From Vulcaniibacterium tengchongense (lineage in GTDB: Bacteria > Pseudomonadota > Gammaproteobacteria > Xanthomonadales > Xanthomonadaceae), in contig NZ_RKQN01000006.1 in the NCBI RefSeq assembly GCF_003814555.1, positions 39,271 to 103,270 on the forward strand: DNA of 64,000 nucleotides. The letters are read 5' to 3'. Below are positions 36,085 through 47,513 of this stretch, piece after piece. The notes below the pieces were generated by a model. The model was not told the DNA's origin. It saw only the letters and a program-made list of their open reading frames with translations, and did no database searches. The stretch's first letter is position 1. Each line of letters begins with the position of its first letter. The translations under genes and the position numbers were made by a program.

Positions 36085-37103
36085 ACCTGTTCCGTCGCGT
36101 AGACCGACGCCGCCTCGCGCAGGGCGTCGTGCGGCCCCGGTCCCGCGTCGCGCACCGCGTAGACGAAGCCCTTGTGCAGCGCGTACGCGCCGACCTCGCC
36201 GCGCTTGTTCAACGCCAGGAAGCAGACCTGCAGGCGCTTGCTCGCCTCCGGGCGCTTGCGCACCACGCGCTCGATCGCCTCGCGGCAGGCGTCCATCGGC
36301 GAGCGGCCCTGGCGCATCAGTTCCACCACCAGGAAGCTGGCGGCGTTGCGGATCATCTCCTCGCCCACGCCGGACGCGGTGGCCGCGCCGACCTCGTCGT
36401 CGACGTACAGGCCGGCGCCGACGATCGGGCTGTCGCCGACGCGGCCGTGCAGCTTCCACGCCATGCCGCTGGTGGTGCAGGCGCCGGCGAGCCGGCCCTG
36501 CGCGTCGAGCGCGAGGATGCCGAGGGTGTCGTGGTTGCTCTGGTCGCCCGGACGCTGCCTGCGCTCGGCGTTGATCTGCGGCGCGTACTCGGCGGTCTTG
36601 CGCCACTCGCGCCAGGCGCGGCGCGCCTGTTCGGTCAGCAGCGGCGTCCTCGGGAAGCCTTGCGCCACGGCGAAGCGCTGCGCGCCCTCGCCCACCAGCA
36701 TCACGTGCGGGGTCTTCTCCATCACCGCGCGCGCCACCGACACCGGGTGCGCGATGTCCTGCAGGAACGCGACCGCGCCGCAGCGGCCGTCGCCGGCCAT
36801 GATGCTGGCGTCGAGGGTCAGCACGCCGTCGCGATCGGGGTTGCCGCAGCGGCCGACCGTGGGGTTGCACAGCTCGCCCTCGGCCCAGCGCGCGCCGGCC
36901 TCGACCGCATCGAGGGCGTTGCCGCCGGCGCCGAGCACCTGCCACGCCGCGGCGTTGGCGCCGACGCCGAAATCCCAGGTCGAGACCACGCGCGCCCCGG
37001 CCGGCGCGGGCGCCGCGCCCGCAGCGGCGGCGCGCGCGCCCGGCAGCGCGAGCGCGCCCGCGGCCCAGAGCGAGGTCTTCAGGAATCGGCGACGGTCGGA
37101 CAT
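36081..37103 (-). CDS. Glycosylasparaginase (N4-(beta-N-acetylglucosaminyl)-L-asparaginase), Tat-exported
   Basis: An N-terminal nucleophile hydrolase of 340 residues that splits the GlcNAc-Asn bond of glycoproteins. The precursor should cut itself before Thr193 (SNHDTLGILALD), which becomes the nucleophile; GNALDAVEAG, NPTVGRCGNPDRDG and RVGDSPIVGAGLYVDDEVGA are typical. The N-terminus has a twin-arginine signal (DRRRFLKTSLWAAGALALPG), so it is exported folded to the periplasm. This enzyme normally needs a free Asn amino and carboxyl group, meaning peptides must be trimmed first. It is coupled to cutC and preceded by its own weak -10. Isoaspartyl peptidase is the alternative, but the context favours glycosylasparaginase. 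Confidence 0.9.
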   Translation of the reverse strand: MSDRRRFLKTSLWAAGALALPGARAAAAGAAPAPAGARVVSTWDFGVGANAAAWQVLGAGGNALDAVEAGARWAEGELCNPTVGRCGNPDRDGVLTLDASIMAGDGRCGAVAFLQDIAHPVSVARAVMEKTPHVMLVGEGAQRFAVAQGFPRTPLLTEQARRAWREWRKTAEYAPQINAERRQRPGDQSNHDTLGILALDAQGRLAGACTTSGMAWKLHGRVGDSPIVGAGLYVDDEVGAATASGVGEEMIRNAASFLVVELMRQGRSPMDACREAIERVVRKRPEASKRLQVCFLALNKRGEVGAYALHKGFVYAVRDAGPGPHDALREAASVYATEQV

Positions 37104-37133
37104 GGTCGGGGCGTGGCGCGGGAGGAAGCCGCG

Positions 37134-37139
37134 ATTCTA
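37134..37139 (-). promoter_or_regulatory. Possible -10 element of the glycosylasparaginase-cutC unit
   Basis: TAGAAT (5 of 6) on the minus strand lies 31 bp before the ATG. I see no convincing -35. Confidence 0.3.
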
Positions 37140-37244
37140 CGGGCAGGCCGCGCGCGAGCCGGTTCGGCGGCCTCCTGCCGGCGCACGCGCTGGCCGGGCC
37201 GGCGTCGTTACCGGCATTCCTCGCCGATGGCGGGCCGGCGCACC

Positions 37245-38234
37245 TCAGCGCTCGCCGTAATGCTCGAAATACCAGGCCGCGGCGCCGACCAGGCCGAGCT
37301 GGCCGTGTTCGGCCAGCCACACCGGCACCCGCGCCAGCACTTCGCTCAGCACGCCCTTGTTGCGGAAGCGCGCGGCGAAGTCGCTCTCGAGCAGGAACGG
37401 CTTGATCTGCGCCGGGATGCCGCCGGCCAGGTACACCGCGTCGGCGCCGAAGGCGAGCGCCAGGTCGCCGGCGAGGCTGCCGAGCAACGCGCAGAACAGC
37501 TGCAGCGCTTCGAGCGCCTGGGCGTCGCTGCGCGCCAGCGCGGCCGCCGCGATCGCTTCCGGCGTGTCCAGCCGCGGCGCCACGCCGTCGAGCGCGCACA
37601 GCGCGCGATAGGCGTTGCGCAGGCCGGGGCCGGACAGCACCCGTTCGTTGTCCACGTGCGGCCATTGCCGCAGCAGCTGCCCGACCAGGGCCAGCTCGCG
37701 CCCGGTGCCGGCGGCGAGCGCGGCATGGCCGGCCTCGCTGGCGAGCACCCGCGGCGGGGCGCCGGGCAGACGCAGCGAGGCGCCGAAGCCGGTACCGGGC
37801 CCGAGCACCAGCACCGGGCCCTCGGCCGAGCGCGCCGGGCCGCAGACGCGGGTGATCGCGCCGGGGTCGAGGTAGGGCATCGCGCAGGCCACCGCCTCGA
37901 AATCGTTGAGCAGCCCCAGGTGGCGGACGCCGGCCTCGCGCCGGGTGCGTTCCAGCGACACCGGCCAGGGCAGGTTGCTGTTGACCAGCACGTCGCCGTC
38001 CAGCCGCCCGGCGATCGCGACCACGGCGTGCTCGGCGCCCTGGGCGAAGTCGCGCAGGATCGCGGCCAGGCTGGGGTGCTCGGCGCAGGCGTAGCGGCGG
38101 TAGTCGAGCACGCTCACGCGCCCGTCGCGGTCGATCCGCACCCGGCCCAGGCGCGCGTGCGTGCCGCCGACGTCGGCGGCGAGGAACGGCTGGGCGTGGC
38201 GCAACGGGGAACGGGCGGGAGCCGCGTCGGCCAT
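37245..38234 (-). CDS. glk: Glucokinase (Glk family)
   Basis: Phosphorylates glucose with ATP. The 329-residue protein has the ATP-binding FLAADVGGTHARLG, the sugar region LLNDFEAVACAMPYLDPG, LVLGPGTGFGASL, SEAGHAALA and YLAGGIPAQIKPFL, all of the non-ROK Glk family. The frame is open far upstream, but the extension is low-complexity; the ATG at 38234 gives normal length though no Shine-Dalgarno is seen. It lies 141 bp before the glycosylasparaginase gene on the same strand; membership of the glycan locus is possible, or it may follow recG as an independent housekeeping gene. Confidence 0.9.
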   Translation of the reverse strand: MADAAPARSPLRHAQPFLAADVGGTHARLGRVRIDRDGRVSVLDYRRYACAEHPSLAAILRDFAQGAEHAVVAIAGRLDGDVLVNSNLPWPVSLERTRREAGVRHLGLLNDFEAVACAMPYLDPGAITRVCGPARSAEGPVLVLGPGTGFGASLRLPGAPPRVLASEAGHAALAAGTGRELALVGQLLRQWPHVDNERVLSGPGLRNAYRALCALDGVAPRLDTPEAIAAAALARSDAQALEALQLFCALLGSLAGDLALAFGADAVYLAGGIPAQIKPFLLESDFAARFRNKGVLSEVLARVPVWLAEHGQLGLVGAAAWYFEHYGER

Positions 38235-38421
38235 CGCGGGCGGCGGAACGGCGGTGGGCGGAAGGCCCGACTCCGCTGCGCAGAGCGGTTGCAGGGCCGG
38301 ACCGGACCGGGCGGGGCCGGGCCGCTCCTCGCGGGCGATGGGCATGGGGCGCAGACCGGGAACGGGCTCGCAATTATGCGGCCATTGCCGGCGTGGATCG
38401 ACGCCGCGGCGCGGCATCCGG

Positions 38422-40566
<2,145 letters not shown>

Positions 40567-40752
40567 CGGCGAAGCATGCCGCGAAAGGCGCGGACGGGAA
40601 ACAGGAAAGCGGGAAGCCTCGCGTCGGGGATCGCCGCGCCCGGCGATGGCCAACGCCGCGCTTCCCCGAGAAACGACTGCAGATAAGCGCGGAACGAGCG
40701 GCCCCTGCGTTCCTCGTCCTTTTCCGGGGGCGTTGCTTGCCGCGGCGAAACC

Positions 40753-41136
40753 TCAGTCCAGGACCATCACCGCGTCGACCTCGAAGCCGGCGCCGCGCGG
40801 CAGCGCCGAGACTTCGATGGTGGAACGCGCCGGGTACGGGGCGCGGAAGTATTCGCCCATCACCGCGTTGACCGCGGCGAAATGGTCGAGGTCGGTCAGA
40901 TACAGGCCGAGGCGCACGATCCGCTCGAGCGAGCCGCCGGCCGCCTCGCACACCGCGCGCAGGTTGTCGAACGCGCGCCGCGCCTGCGCGGTGATGTCGC
41001 CCTCGACCAGCAGCCCGGTGGCGGGGTCGAGCGGGATCTGTCCGGACAGATACACGGTGTCGCCCACGCGCACGGCCTGCGAATACGGGCCGATCGCGGC
41101 CGGGGCTTTGTCGGTCTGGATGATCTGGCGGGACAT
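40753..41136 (-). CDS. ridA: RidA family 2-iminobutanoate/2-iminopropanoate deaminase
   Basis: Hydrolyses reactive imines made by PLP enzymes. The 127-residue protein contains [63 protein letters not shown] and the catalytic arginine in PARST. A long N-terminal extension in the frame is rejected; the ATG at 41136 matches the usual MSRQII-type start (an ATG three codons earlier is possible). It stands between spoT and recG, as often in this family. Confidence 0.93.
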   Translation of the reverse strand: MSRQIIQTDKAPAAIGPYSQAVRVGDTVYLSGQIPLDPATGLLVEGDITAQARRAFDNLRAVCEAAGGSLERIVRLGLYLTDLDHFAAVNAVMGEYFRAPYPARSTIEVSALPRGAGFEVDAVMVLD

Positions 41137-41401
41137 GTTCGGCATCGGGGTCGTGGTCGGAACCGGACCAAGCATAAGCCGTCGTCGGGGCGGAGCGAAG
41201 CTCCTTTCTCCGCGCGCCACGGCTCGCGCAGCCGGGGCTTGGGCTTGCGCGGACTTCGATGGCAGGGATGCCGCCGAAGAGCCTGCATGGACGTATTCAC
41301 CACGGCGCGTCGCGCGAGCGCATATCCGGCTGCGCCTGCAGCCGCCGCACACGCGCGAAAAGCGGGGGCCGGCGCGCGCGACGATTGCAACGGCGGACGC
41401 C

Positions 41402-43591
41402 TCAGATGCGCTGCACGCCGAGCACCACCTGCAGCCGGCGCACCCGCCGCATCACGTCGGCCAGGTGGCGGCGGTCCGCGACCTCGATCGCGAAGCGCAT
41501 CACCGCGACGTTGGCGTCGCGCTCCAGGTACTCGACGCGGTCGATGTTCGATTCGGCCTCCGCGATCGCCGCCGCCACCTGGGCCAGCGAGCCGGGCCGG
41601 TTGTCCACCTCGATGCGCAGCGCCGCGGCGAAATCGCCGGCGACCTGCCGGTCCCAGCCGATCGGCACCCAGCGGTCCGGCGACTTGCGGTAGTCGGCGA
41701 CGTTCGGGCAATCGAGCCGGTGCACCACGATGCCCCGGCCCGCGGTGTGATAGCCCATGATCTCGTCGCCGGGAATCGGCAGGCAGCAATTGGCGAAGCT
41801 GATCACGCCGCGCTCGGCGCCGGTGATCAGGATCTTGTCCTGCGAGCGCAGCTCGCGCTCCCCGCCTCGCGCGGCCGGCGCGGCCTGCGCGCCGGGCGCC
41901 TCGCGCGCCAGCGCCTGGGCGACCTGCTGCGGCATGCGGTTGCCGAGCGCGATGTCGGCGAGCAGGGCCTCCAGGCGCGGGTAGCGGTGCTCGTGCAGAT
42001 ACGCGTCCAAACGCGCGGCGGGAATGCGGTCGAGCGAGTTGCCCAGCGCCTCGAGCGCGCGGTCGAGCATGCGATGGCCCAGCTGCACCGCATCCTCGTG
42101 CTCGAGCTGCTTGAGCTGCTGGCGGATCGCGGTGCGCGCCTTGCCGGAGACCACGAACTCCAGCCACTGCGGCTTCGGCGTCGACGACTTGGCGGTGATG
42201 ATCTCGACCCGCTGGCCGCTGGCCAGCTTGGTGCGCAGCGGCGCCAGCTTGCCGTCCACCCGCGCGGCCACGGCCTGGTTGCCGACGTCGGTGTGCACCG
42301 CGTAGGCGAAGTCCAGCGCGGTGGAATTGCGCGGCAGGGCGAGGATGTCGCCCTTGGGCGTGAACAGGTAGACCTCGTCCGGGAACAGGTCCACCTTGAC
42401 GTTCTCGAGGAATTCCAGCGACGAGCCGGTGGCGCGCTGCGATTCGACCAGCCCGGCGATCCAGCTGTGCGCGCGGCTCTGCGCGCTGTTCGGGCCGTCG
42501 CCGCCGTGCTTGTACGACCAGTGCGCGGCGATCCCGCGCTCGGCGATCAGGTCCATCTCCTCGGTGCGGATCTGCACCTCGATCGGCGAGCCGTAGGGCC
42601 CGAACAGCACCGTGTGCAGCGACTGGTAGCCGTTCGCCTTGGGGATGGCGATGAAGTCGCGGAAGCGCGCGTCCAGCGGCTTGTACGCGGCGTGCACCAC
42701 GCCCAGCGCATGGTAGCAGTCCGGCACGGTGCGCACGACGATGCGGAAGCCGAACACGTCCATCACCTGGGCGAAGCTTTTGTGCTCGCTGCGCATCTTG
42801 GTGTAGATGCTCCACGGCGACTTGACCCGGCTGACCAGCCGGTGCACCACCTTCTCCTTGGCCAGGCGCTGCGCCAGCTGCGCCTCGATCTGCACCAGCG
42901 CCTCGCGCCGCACCACCGGCTGGGTGCGGATGCGCTTCTCGATCACGGCGTGGCGCCAAGGGTGCAGGGCGCGGAAGCCCAGGTCCTGGAGTTCGGCCTT
43001 GATCAGGTTCATGCCCAGGCGCTGGGCGATCGGCGCGTAGATCTCCAGGGTCTCGCGGGCGATGCGGGTGCGCGCCTCCGCGCCCTGCGCGCCGAGCGTG
43101 CGCATGTTGTGCAGGCGGTCGGCGAGCTTGATCAGGATGACGCGCAGGTCGCGCGACATCGCCAGCAGCATCTTGCGGAAGCTCTCCGCCGTGGCTTCCT
43201 GGCGGTCGCGGAACTGCAGCTTGTCGAGCTTGGTGACGCCGTCGACCAGCTCGGCGACGGTCTCGCCGAACTCGCGCGCCAGCTCCTCGCGGGTCAGCGG
43301 CGTGTCCTCGATGGTGTCGTGCAGGATCGCCGCGATCAGCGTCTCCACGTCCAGGCCCTGCTCGGCCAGGACCTTGGCCACCGCGACCGGATGGGTGATG
43401 TAGGGCTCGCCGGACTTGCGCGTCTGCCCGGCATGGGCGGCGGCGCCGACGGCCCAGGCGCGGTGCAGCTGCTCGCGCTGGGCGTCGCTCAGGTAGCCGG
43501 CGGCGTGGTCGAGTTCGCGCACGTACTCCGGCAACGCCGCGGCGGGCACGGCAGCGGGAACTTCGCGTTTGGCCGGTTCGGCGGGGCTCAT
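41402..43591 (-). CDS. spoT: Bifunctional (p)ppGpp synthetase/hydrolase SpoT
   Basis: Controls the stringent response. The 729-residue protein has an HD hydrolase domain with the metal motif [13 protein letters not shown] and [15 protein letters not shown], a synthetase domain with [23 protein letters not shown] and [13 protein letters not shown], then TGS ([20 protein letters not shown]), the zinc-finger-like [16 protein letters not shown] and a C-terminal ACT domain. An intact HDxxED indicates active hydrolase. It follows rpoZ by 145 bp. Confidence 0.96.
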   Translation of the reverse strand: MSPAEPAKREVPAAVPAAALPEYVRELDHAAGYLSDAQREQLHRAWAVGAAAHAGQTRKSGEPYITHPVAVAKVLAEQGLDVETLIAAILHDTIEDTPLTREELAREFGETVAELVDGVTKLDKLQFRDRQEATAESFRKMLLAMSRDLRVILIKLADRLHNMRTLGAQGAEARTRIARETLEIYAPIAQRLGMNLIKAELQDLGFRALHPWRHAVIEKRIRTQPVVRREALVQIEAQLAQRLAKEKVVHRLVSRVKSPWSIYTKMRSEHKSFAQVMDVFGFRIVVRTVPDCYHALGVVHAAYKPLDARFRDFIAIPKANGYQSLHTVLFGPYGSPIEVQIRTEEMDLIAERGIAAHWSYKHGGDGPNSAQSRAHSWIAGLVESQRATGSSLEFLENVKVDLFPDEVYLFTPKGDILALPRNSTALDFAYAVHTDVGNQAVAARVDGKLAPLRTKLASGQRVEIITAKSSTPKPQWLEFVVSGKARTAIRQQLKQLEHEDAVQLGHRMLDRALEALGNSLDRIPAARLDAYLHEHRYPRLEALLADIALGNRMPQQVAQALAREAPGAQAAPAARGGERELRSQDKILITGAERGVISFANCCLPIPGDEIMGYHTAGRGIVVHRLDCPNVADYRKSPDRWVPIGWDRQVAGDFAAALRIEVDNRPGSLAQVAAAIAEAESNIDRVEYLERDANVAVMRFAIEVADRRHLADVMRRVRRLQVVLGVQRI

Positions 43592-43658
43592 GCCGTGAAT
43601 CTACGCGCGCCGCTGCGGCACGCGCAAATGCGCGCGAAGGGCCGGCCCGCAAACGCGA

Positions 43659-43681
43659 ACGGCTCCGGGTCGCGGAGCCGT
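43659..43681 (-). terminator. Possible terminator or attenuator between rpoZ and spoT
   Basis: A perfect 8-bp repeat (ACGGCTCC/GGAGCCGT) with a 7-nt loop, followed on the minus strand by TTCGCGTTTGC. The T-run is poor, so it could be partial. Confidence 0.4.
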
Positions 43682-43736
43682 CGCGGTGTGCCCGTCGCGG
43701 CGGTGCCGCGCCCGGAAGGCGCGGCCGCGGGCGGAC

Positions 43737-44036
43737 TCAGTCGTCGCCCTTGGAGAGGTCGTCGTCGGCGACCACCTCGGCGGCGGCCCACTCCAGCGCC
43801 TCGCGCTCCTTGCGCTCGCGCTCGGCCTTCTCGACGGCGTCGATGTACTCCGGGTCGATGCGGCGCGCGGCGATCTCGCGCAGCGCCAGCACGGTCGGCT
43901 TGTCGTTGGCCTCGCTGTTGTCCAGCTGCGGCTCGACGCCGTTGGACAGCTGGCGCGCGCGCTTGGCGGCCATCATCACGAGTTCGAAGCGGTTGTTCAC
44001 CACTTCCAGGCAATCTTCGACGGTAATGCGGGCCAT
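43737..44036 (-). CDS. rpoZ: RNA polymerase omega subunit
   Basis: A 99-residue protein beginning [20 protein letters not shown], with [11 protein letters not shown] and [11 protein letters not shown], all omega signatures. It aids assembly of beta-prime and takes part in ppGpp binding together with SpoT control; the acidic tail ([12 protein letters not shown]) is typical. A well-formed promoter precedes it. Confidence 0.97.
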   Translation of the reverse strand: MARITVEDCLEVVNNRFELVMMAAKRARQLSNGVEPQLDNSEANDKPTVLALREIAARRIDPEYIDAVEKAERERKEREALEWAAAEVVADDDLSKGDD

Positions 44037-44342
44037 GGGGCTCCTGGCGACCGGGGGCCGCCCAAACAGGCTCTGAGGGATCGTGAAGTCTAGCGGCGGG
44101 GGCGGGCTGTCGCAAGGGGCCCCCTTAAGAATCAGTCAGTTAGCCTCGCCGAGGCGCGACGCGGCGCGCCGGGGGCCGCAGGCAAGCGGGCGCGGGCACG
44201 CGGGCGCGATGAACATGCCCGCAGCCTATCCGGCGGCGCCGGCTGAGCCGGGCCGGCTCCGCGGCCAACGCCGCCCGGCTCGCGTTGCATCGCGCCGCCT
44301 CCGCACGGCCCCTCCGGCCGCGCGCGGCGCCTGCCCGCCGCC
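44037..44342. other. Intergenic region between rpoZ and gmk (306 bp)
   Basis: It contains the rpoZ promoter (44087-44115) at one end. The rest is very GC-rich with short palindromes such as GAGCCGGGCCGGCTC, none with a T-run. No credible gene is visible. Confidence 0.55.
44087..44115 (-). promoter_or_regulatory. Predicted sigma-70 promoter of rpoZ-spoT
   Basis: TTGCGA (44115-44110) and TAGACT (44092-44087), each 4 of 6, are separated by exactly 17 bp. Transcription would begin near 44080, giving a leader of about 44 nt. Confidence 0.5.
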
Positions 44343-44960
44343 CTATTCGTCCGTCAGCAATTGCCCGATCAGGCGCGCATGGCGCGCGACCTGCTGGTCG
44401 CGGCGCAGGCGGCTGGCGGTGAACACCGCGCACATCTCCTCGACCGCGACCGCGAAGGTCTCGTTGACGATCACGTAGTCGAACTCGCCGTAATGGCTCA
44501 TCTCCTCGCGCGCGGCCGCCAGGCGCCGGGCGATCACCGCCTCGCTGTCCTGCCCGCGGCTGCGCATGCGCTGCTCCAGCGCCTGCCGCGACGGCGGCAG
44601 GATGAACACGCTGACCGCGTCGGGCACCTTGGCCCGCACCTGGCGCGCGCCCTGCCAGTCGATCTCCAGCAGCACGTCCTTGCCCGAAGCCAGCTGCGGC
44701 TCCACCGACTGCCGCGCGGTGCCCTTCCAGTCGCCGTGCACGCGGGCGTACTCGAAGAAGTCGCCGGCGTCGATCATGCGCTGGAACTCCTCCTCGCTGA
44801 CGAAGTGGTAGTGCTCGGCGTGGCGCTCGCCCGGCCGCGGCGCGCGCGAGGTGAACGAGATCGACAGGCAGATGTTCGGATCCCGCGCGAGCACCGCGTT
44901 GACGATGCTGCTTTTGCCGGCGCCGGACGGCGCCGCGACGATGAAGAGCGTGCCTCTCAT
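44343..44960 (-). CDS. gmk: Guanylate kinase
   Basis: Phosphorylates GMP to GDP. The 205-residue protein has the P-loop [14 protein letters not shown], the GMP-binding [13 protein letters not shown] and [10 protein letters not shown], and [14 protein letters not shown]. The ATG overlaps the stop of the GNAT gene (ATGA), so it is coupled to yicC-GNAT upstream. GMP/GDP supply links functionally with the nearby spoT. Confidence 0.96.
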   Translation of the reverse strand: MRGTLFIVAAPSGAGKSSIVNAVLARDPNICLSISFTSRAPRPGERHAEHYHFVSEEEFQRMIDAGDFFEYARVHGDWKGTARQSVEPQLASGKDVLLEIDWQGARQVRAKVPDAVSVFILPPSRQALEQRMRSRGQDSEAVIARRLAAAREEMSHYGEFDYVIVNETFAVAVEEMCAVFTASRLRRDQQVARHARLIGQLLTDE

Positions 44961-45502
44961 CCGTGCTCCTGGAGGTCGAATGCGAGGATCGTGTCCTCGT
45001 ACGCGGTGTCGCCGGCCCGGAAACGGCGGCTTCCCGCGGCGCGATTGCCGAATCGTTGGCAGAACCGGATCGCGGCCCGGTTGCGGGCGCGCACGCCGAG
45101 CCGCAAGCGCCGGCTGCCGGCGCCGCGCGGATGCGCGACCGCGGCGTCCATCAGCCGCCGCCCGAGGCCGCCGCCCTGGAAGCGATGCAGCAGGTAGACC
45201 CGCTTGACCTCCAGGTCGTCCTCGCGGCGGTCTTCCAGCGGCAACGATGCGGGCGACAGCACCAGGTCACCCACCGCGGCGCCGCCCGGCGCGGCGGCCG
45301 CGAGCCACGCGGCGCAGCCCGGACCGGCCGGCCAGCGGCGATAGGCCTCCGGCGCGTGCCGGCTTTCGCAATGGGCCAGGATGTCGCGGCCGTCGAGCAC
45401 GCCGGCGAAGGTCCCGAGGAAGCTGGCGCGCCCGACCAGCGCCAGCGCCTCGGCGTCGGCGGGCGCGCAGGGGCGGACGTCCACGTGCGCTTGCCCGCTC
45501 AT
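44957..45502 (-). CDS. GNAT-family N-acetyltransferase between yicC and gmk
   Basis: A 181-residue acetyltransferase. The acetyl-CoA-binding motif A is visible as [23 protein letters not shown] (Q-x-x-G-x-G/A form) and the C-terminal [20 protein letters not shown] region is typical. The N-terminal part ([39 protein letters not shown]) resembles small-molecule or peptide acetyltransferases. It overlaps yicC on one side and gmk on the other, both as ATGA, so it is embedded in the operon. The substrate is unknown. Confidence 0.85.
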   Translation of the reverse strand: MSGQAHVDVRPCAPADAEALALVGRASFLGTFAGVLDGRDILAHCESRHAPEAYRRWPAGPGCAAWLAAAAPGGAAVGDLVLSPASLPLEDRREDDLEVKRVYLLHRFQGGGLGRRLMDAAVAHPRGAGSRRLRLGVRARNRAAIRFCQRFGNRAAGSRRFRAGDTAYEDTILAFDLQEHG

Positions 45503-46374
45503 TCGATGTTCTGCGCCTGCTCGCGGATCTGGTCGATCAACACCTTCAGCTCGACCGCCGCGGCGGAGGTGCGGGCGTCGACCGACTTGGAGCCGAGCGT
45601 GTTGGCCTCGCGGTTGAATTCCTGCAGCAGGAAGTCGAGGCGGCGGCCGACCGCCTCCTCCAGCCCCAGCACGCGCCGCGCCTCGCCGACGTGGGCGTCG
45701 AGGCGGTCGAGCTCCTCGTCCACGTCCAGCTTCTGCAGCCACAGCACCAGTTCCTGCTCGAGGCGGCCGGGGTCGAGCTGGGGCTGGCCGTTGCCCTGCA
45801 TCAGGTCGGCCAGGCGCGCCTCCAGCTTGGCCCGCTGTCCGGCGCGGATCGCCGGCATCAGCGTGCGCACCTCGGCGGCGATGCGGGCGATGCCGTCGAT
45901 GCGCTCGGAGATGGCCGCCGCCAGCTTGGCGCCCTCGCGTTCGCGCGTGGCGACGAACTCGTCGAGCACCGCGTCCAGCAAGGCCAGCGCCTCGGCCTGC
46001 AGCGCGGCCGGATCCGCGGCCGGCGCCTGCAGCACACCGGGGAACTGCAGCAGTTCGGTGAATCCGGTGCGCAGGCGCGGGAAGCGCGCGTCCAGGTCGA
46101 GCGCCAGTTCGCTCAGCTCCCGCAACCGGGTCGGATCGAGCCGCAGCGCGCCTTCGCCCTCCGGCGCGCGCAGGCGCAGGCTGAGGTCGAGCTTGCCGCG
46201 CGCCACGCGCGCGGCCACGCGTTCGCGCAGCGCCGGTTCCAGCGCGCGCAGCTCCTCCGGCAGCCGCACCCCGAGCTCGAGGAAGCGGTGGTTGACCGAG
46301 CGCAGCTCGCAGGCGAGCGTGCCCGAGGGCGTGGCGCGTTCGCCGGACGCGAACGCGGTCATGCTGCGGATCAT
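45499..46374 (-). CDS. yicC: YicC family endoribonuclease-like protein
   Basis: A 291-residue helical protein starting [13 protein letters not shown], with [20 protein letters not shown] and the C-terminal [35 protein letters not shown] and [17 protein letters not shown], the strong family signatures. YicC proteins are reported as endoribonucleases that assist small-RNA decay. A frame extension of 54 codons is rejected because MIRSMTAF is the normal start. It diverges from rph and leads GNAT and gmk. Confidence 0.94.
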   Translation of the reverse strand: MIRSMTAFASGERATPSGTLACELRSVNHRFLELGVRLPEELRALEPALRERVAARVARGKLDLSLRLRAPEGEGALRLDPTRLRELSELALDLDARFPRLRTGFTELLQFPGVLQAPAADPAALQAEALALLDAVLDEFVATREREGAKLAAAISERIDGIARIAAEVRTLMPAIRAGQRAKLEARLADLMQGNGQPQLDPGRLEQELVLWLQKLDVDEELDRLDAHVGEARRVLGLEEAVGRRLDFLLQEFNREANTLGSKSVDARTSAAAVELKVLIDQIREQAQNIE

Positions 46375-46403
46375 CGGGAAATCCAAGGCCGACAGGGAGC
46401 GAA

Positions 46404-46412
46404 TGGTAAACT
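46404..46412 (+). promoter_or_regulatory. Predicted extended -10 promoter of rph
   Basis: TGGTAAACT combines a TGn extension with TAAACT (4 of 6). Transcription would start near 46419, 17 nt before the ATG at 46436. Confidence 0.35.
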
Positions 46413-46435
46413 CGCCGGCCATCCGAACGGTACCC

Positions 46436-47206
46436 ATGGCCATGACCGGCACTCCCGCTCCGCCCGCCGGCCCGCCGGCCGGTGGCATCGCCCGCCCCAG
46501 CGGCCGCGCCCCGGCGCAACTGCGCGAGGTGCGCATCGAACGCGGCTACACCCGCCACGCCGAGGGCTCGGTGCTGATCGCCTTCGGCGACACCCGGGTG
46601 CTGTGCACCGCCAGCGTCGAGAACAAGGTGCCCGCGTTCCTGCGCGGCAAGGGCGAGGGCTGGGTGACCGCCGAGTACGGCATGCTGCCGCGCGCCACCC
46701 ATACCCGCAACGAACGCGAGGCCGCGCGCGGCAAGCAGGGCGGACGCACGCTGGAGATCCAGCGCCTGATCGGCCGCGCGCTGCGCGCCTGCGTGGACCG
46801 CAAGCTGCTCGGCGAGCGCACCATCACCCTCGACTGCGACGTGCTGCAGGCCGACGGCGGCACCCGCACCGCGGCGATCACCGGCGCGTACGTCGCCCTG
46901 GTCGACGCGGTGCGCGGGTTGCTGGCGCGGCGCGAGATCGCGCGCGACCCGGTGTTCGGCGCGGTGGCCGCGGTTTCGGTCGGAATCTGGCGCGGGGTGC
47001 CGGTGCTGGACCTGGACTACGCCGAGGACCGCGACTGCGACACCGACATGAACGTGGTCATGAACGACGGCGGCGGCTTCATCGAACTGCAGGGCACGGC
47101 GGAGGGGCACGCGTTCCGGCGCGAGGAACTGGCCGCGATGACGGCGCTGGCGGAGGCGGGCATCGCCGAGCTGATCGCGCTGCAACGCGAGGCGTTGGCG
47201 CGCTGA
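46436..47206 (+). CDS. rph: Ribonuclease PH
   Basis: Trims tRNA 3' ends by phosphorolysis. The 256-residue protein contains [90 protein letters not shown] and [20 protein letters not shown]. Two ATG codons six bases apart (46436 and 46442) are possible starts; the N-terminus is a little longer than in E. coli, with an Ala/Pro/Gly-rich lead. It diverges from yicC. Confidence 0.96.
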   Translation: MAMTGTPAPPAGPPAGGIARPSGRAPAQLREVRIERGYTRHAEGSVLIAFGDTRVLCTASVENKVPAFLRGKGEGWVTAEYGMLPRATHTRNEREAARGKQGGRTLEIQRLIGRALRACVDRKLLGERTITLDCDVLQADGGTRTAAITGAYVALVDAVRGLLARREIARDPVFGAVAAVSVGIWRGVPVLDLDYAEDRDCDTDMNVVMNDGGGFIELQGTAEGHAFRREELAAMTALAEAGIAELIALQREALAR

Positions 47207-47229
47207 GACCGGGCGTCGTGGTGGGCTAG

Positions 47230-47418
47230 CGAGAACTGGCGGGGCGCGGCCGGGTCGGCTTCTTCCTGCATACCGACGACTTCGCCCGCGACCACGCGCG
47301 CATGCGTGCGCACGGCGTGGCCTTCCGCGAAGCGCCGCGCGAGGAGCCGTATGGCACGGTGGCGGTGTTCGAGGACCTGTACGGCAACCGCTGGGACCTG
47401 CTGCAGCCGAACGCGTGA
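47230..47418 (+). pseudogene. Remnant of a VOC/glyoxalase-fold gene
   Basis: The frame reads GRVGFFLHTDDFARDHARMR, then AHGVAFREAPREEPYGTVAV and FEDLYGNRWDLLQPNA to a TGA at 47416-47418. This is the C-terminal beta-alpha-beta module of a VOC (glyoxalase/bleomycin-resistance) protein, including the metal-ligand Glu in FEDLYGNRWD. The N-terminal half is missing: a TAG stops the frame at 47227-47229 and there is no good start before the Met in the middle. It is therefore a decayed or truncated gene next to rph. Confidence 0.72.
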
Positions 47419-47513
47419 GCCGGCGACCCGGGCGAACGGCCCGCGTACGCGGCACACTATCGACCCTTTCGCCGGCGGGCCGCGGCCCGCCTCCACATCA
47501 CGGGACCGGAAAC

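Noticed and set aside
44260..44280. Palindrome GAGCCGGGCCGGCTC as a terminator after gmk
   Set aside because: It has almost no loop and no T-run; such palindromes are frequent at this GC content.
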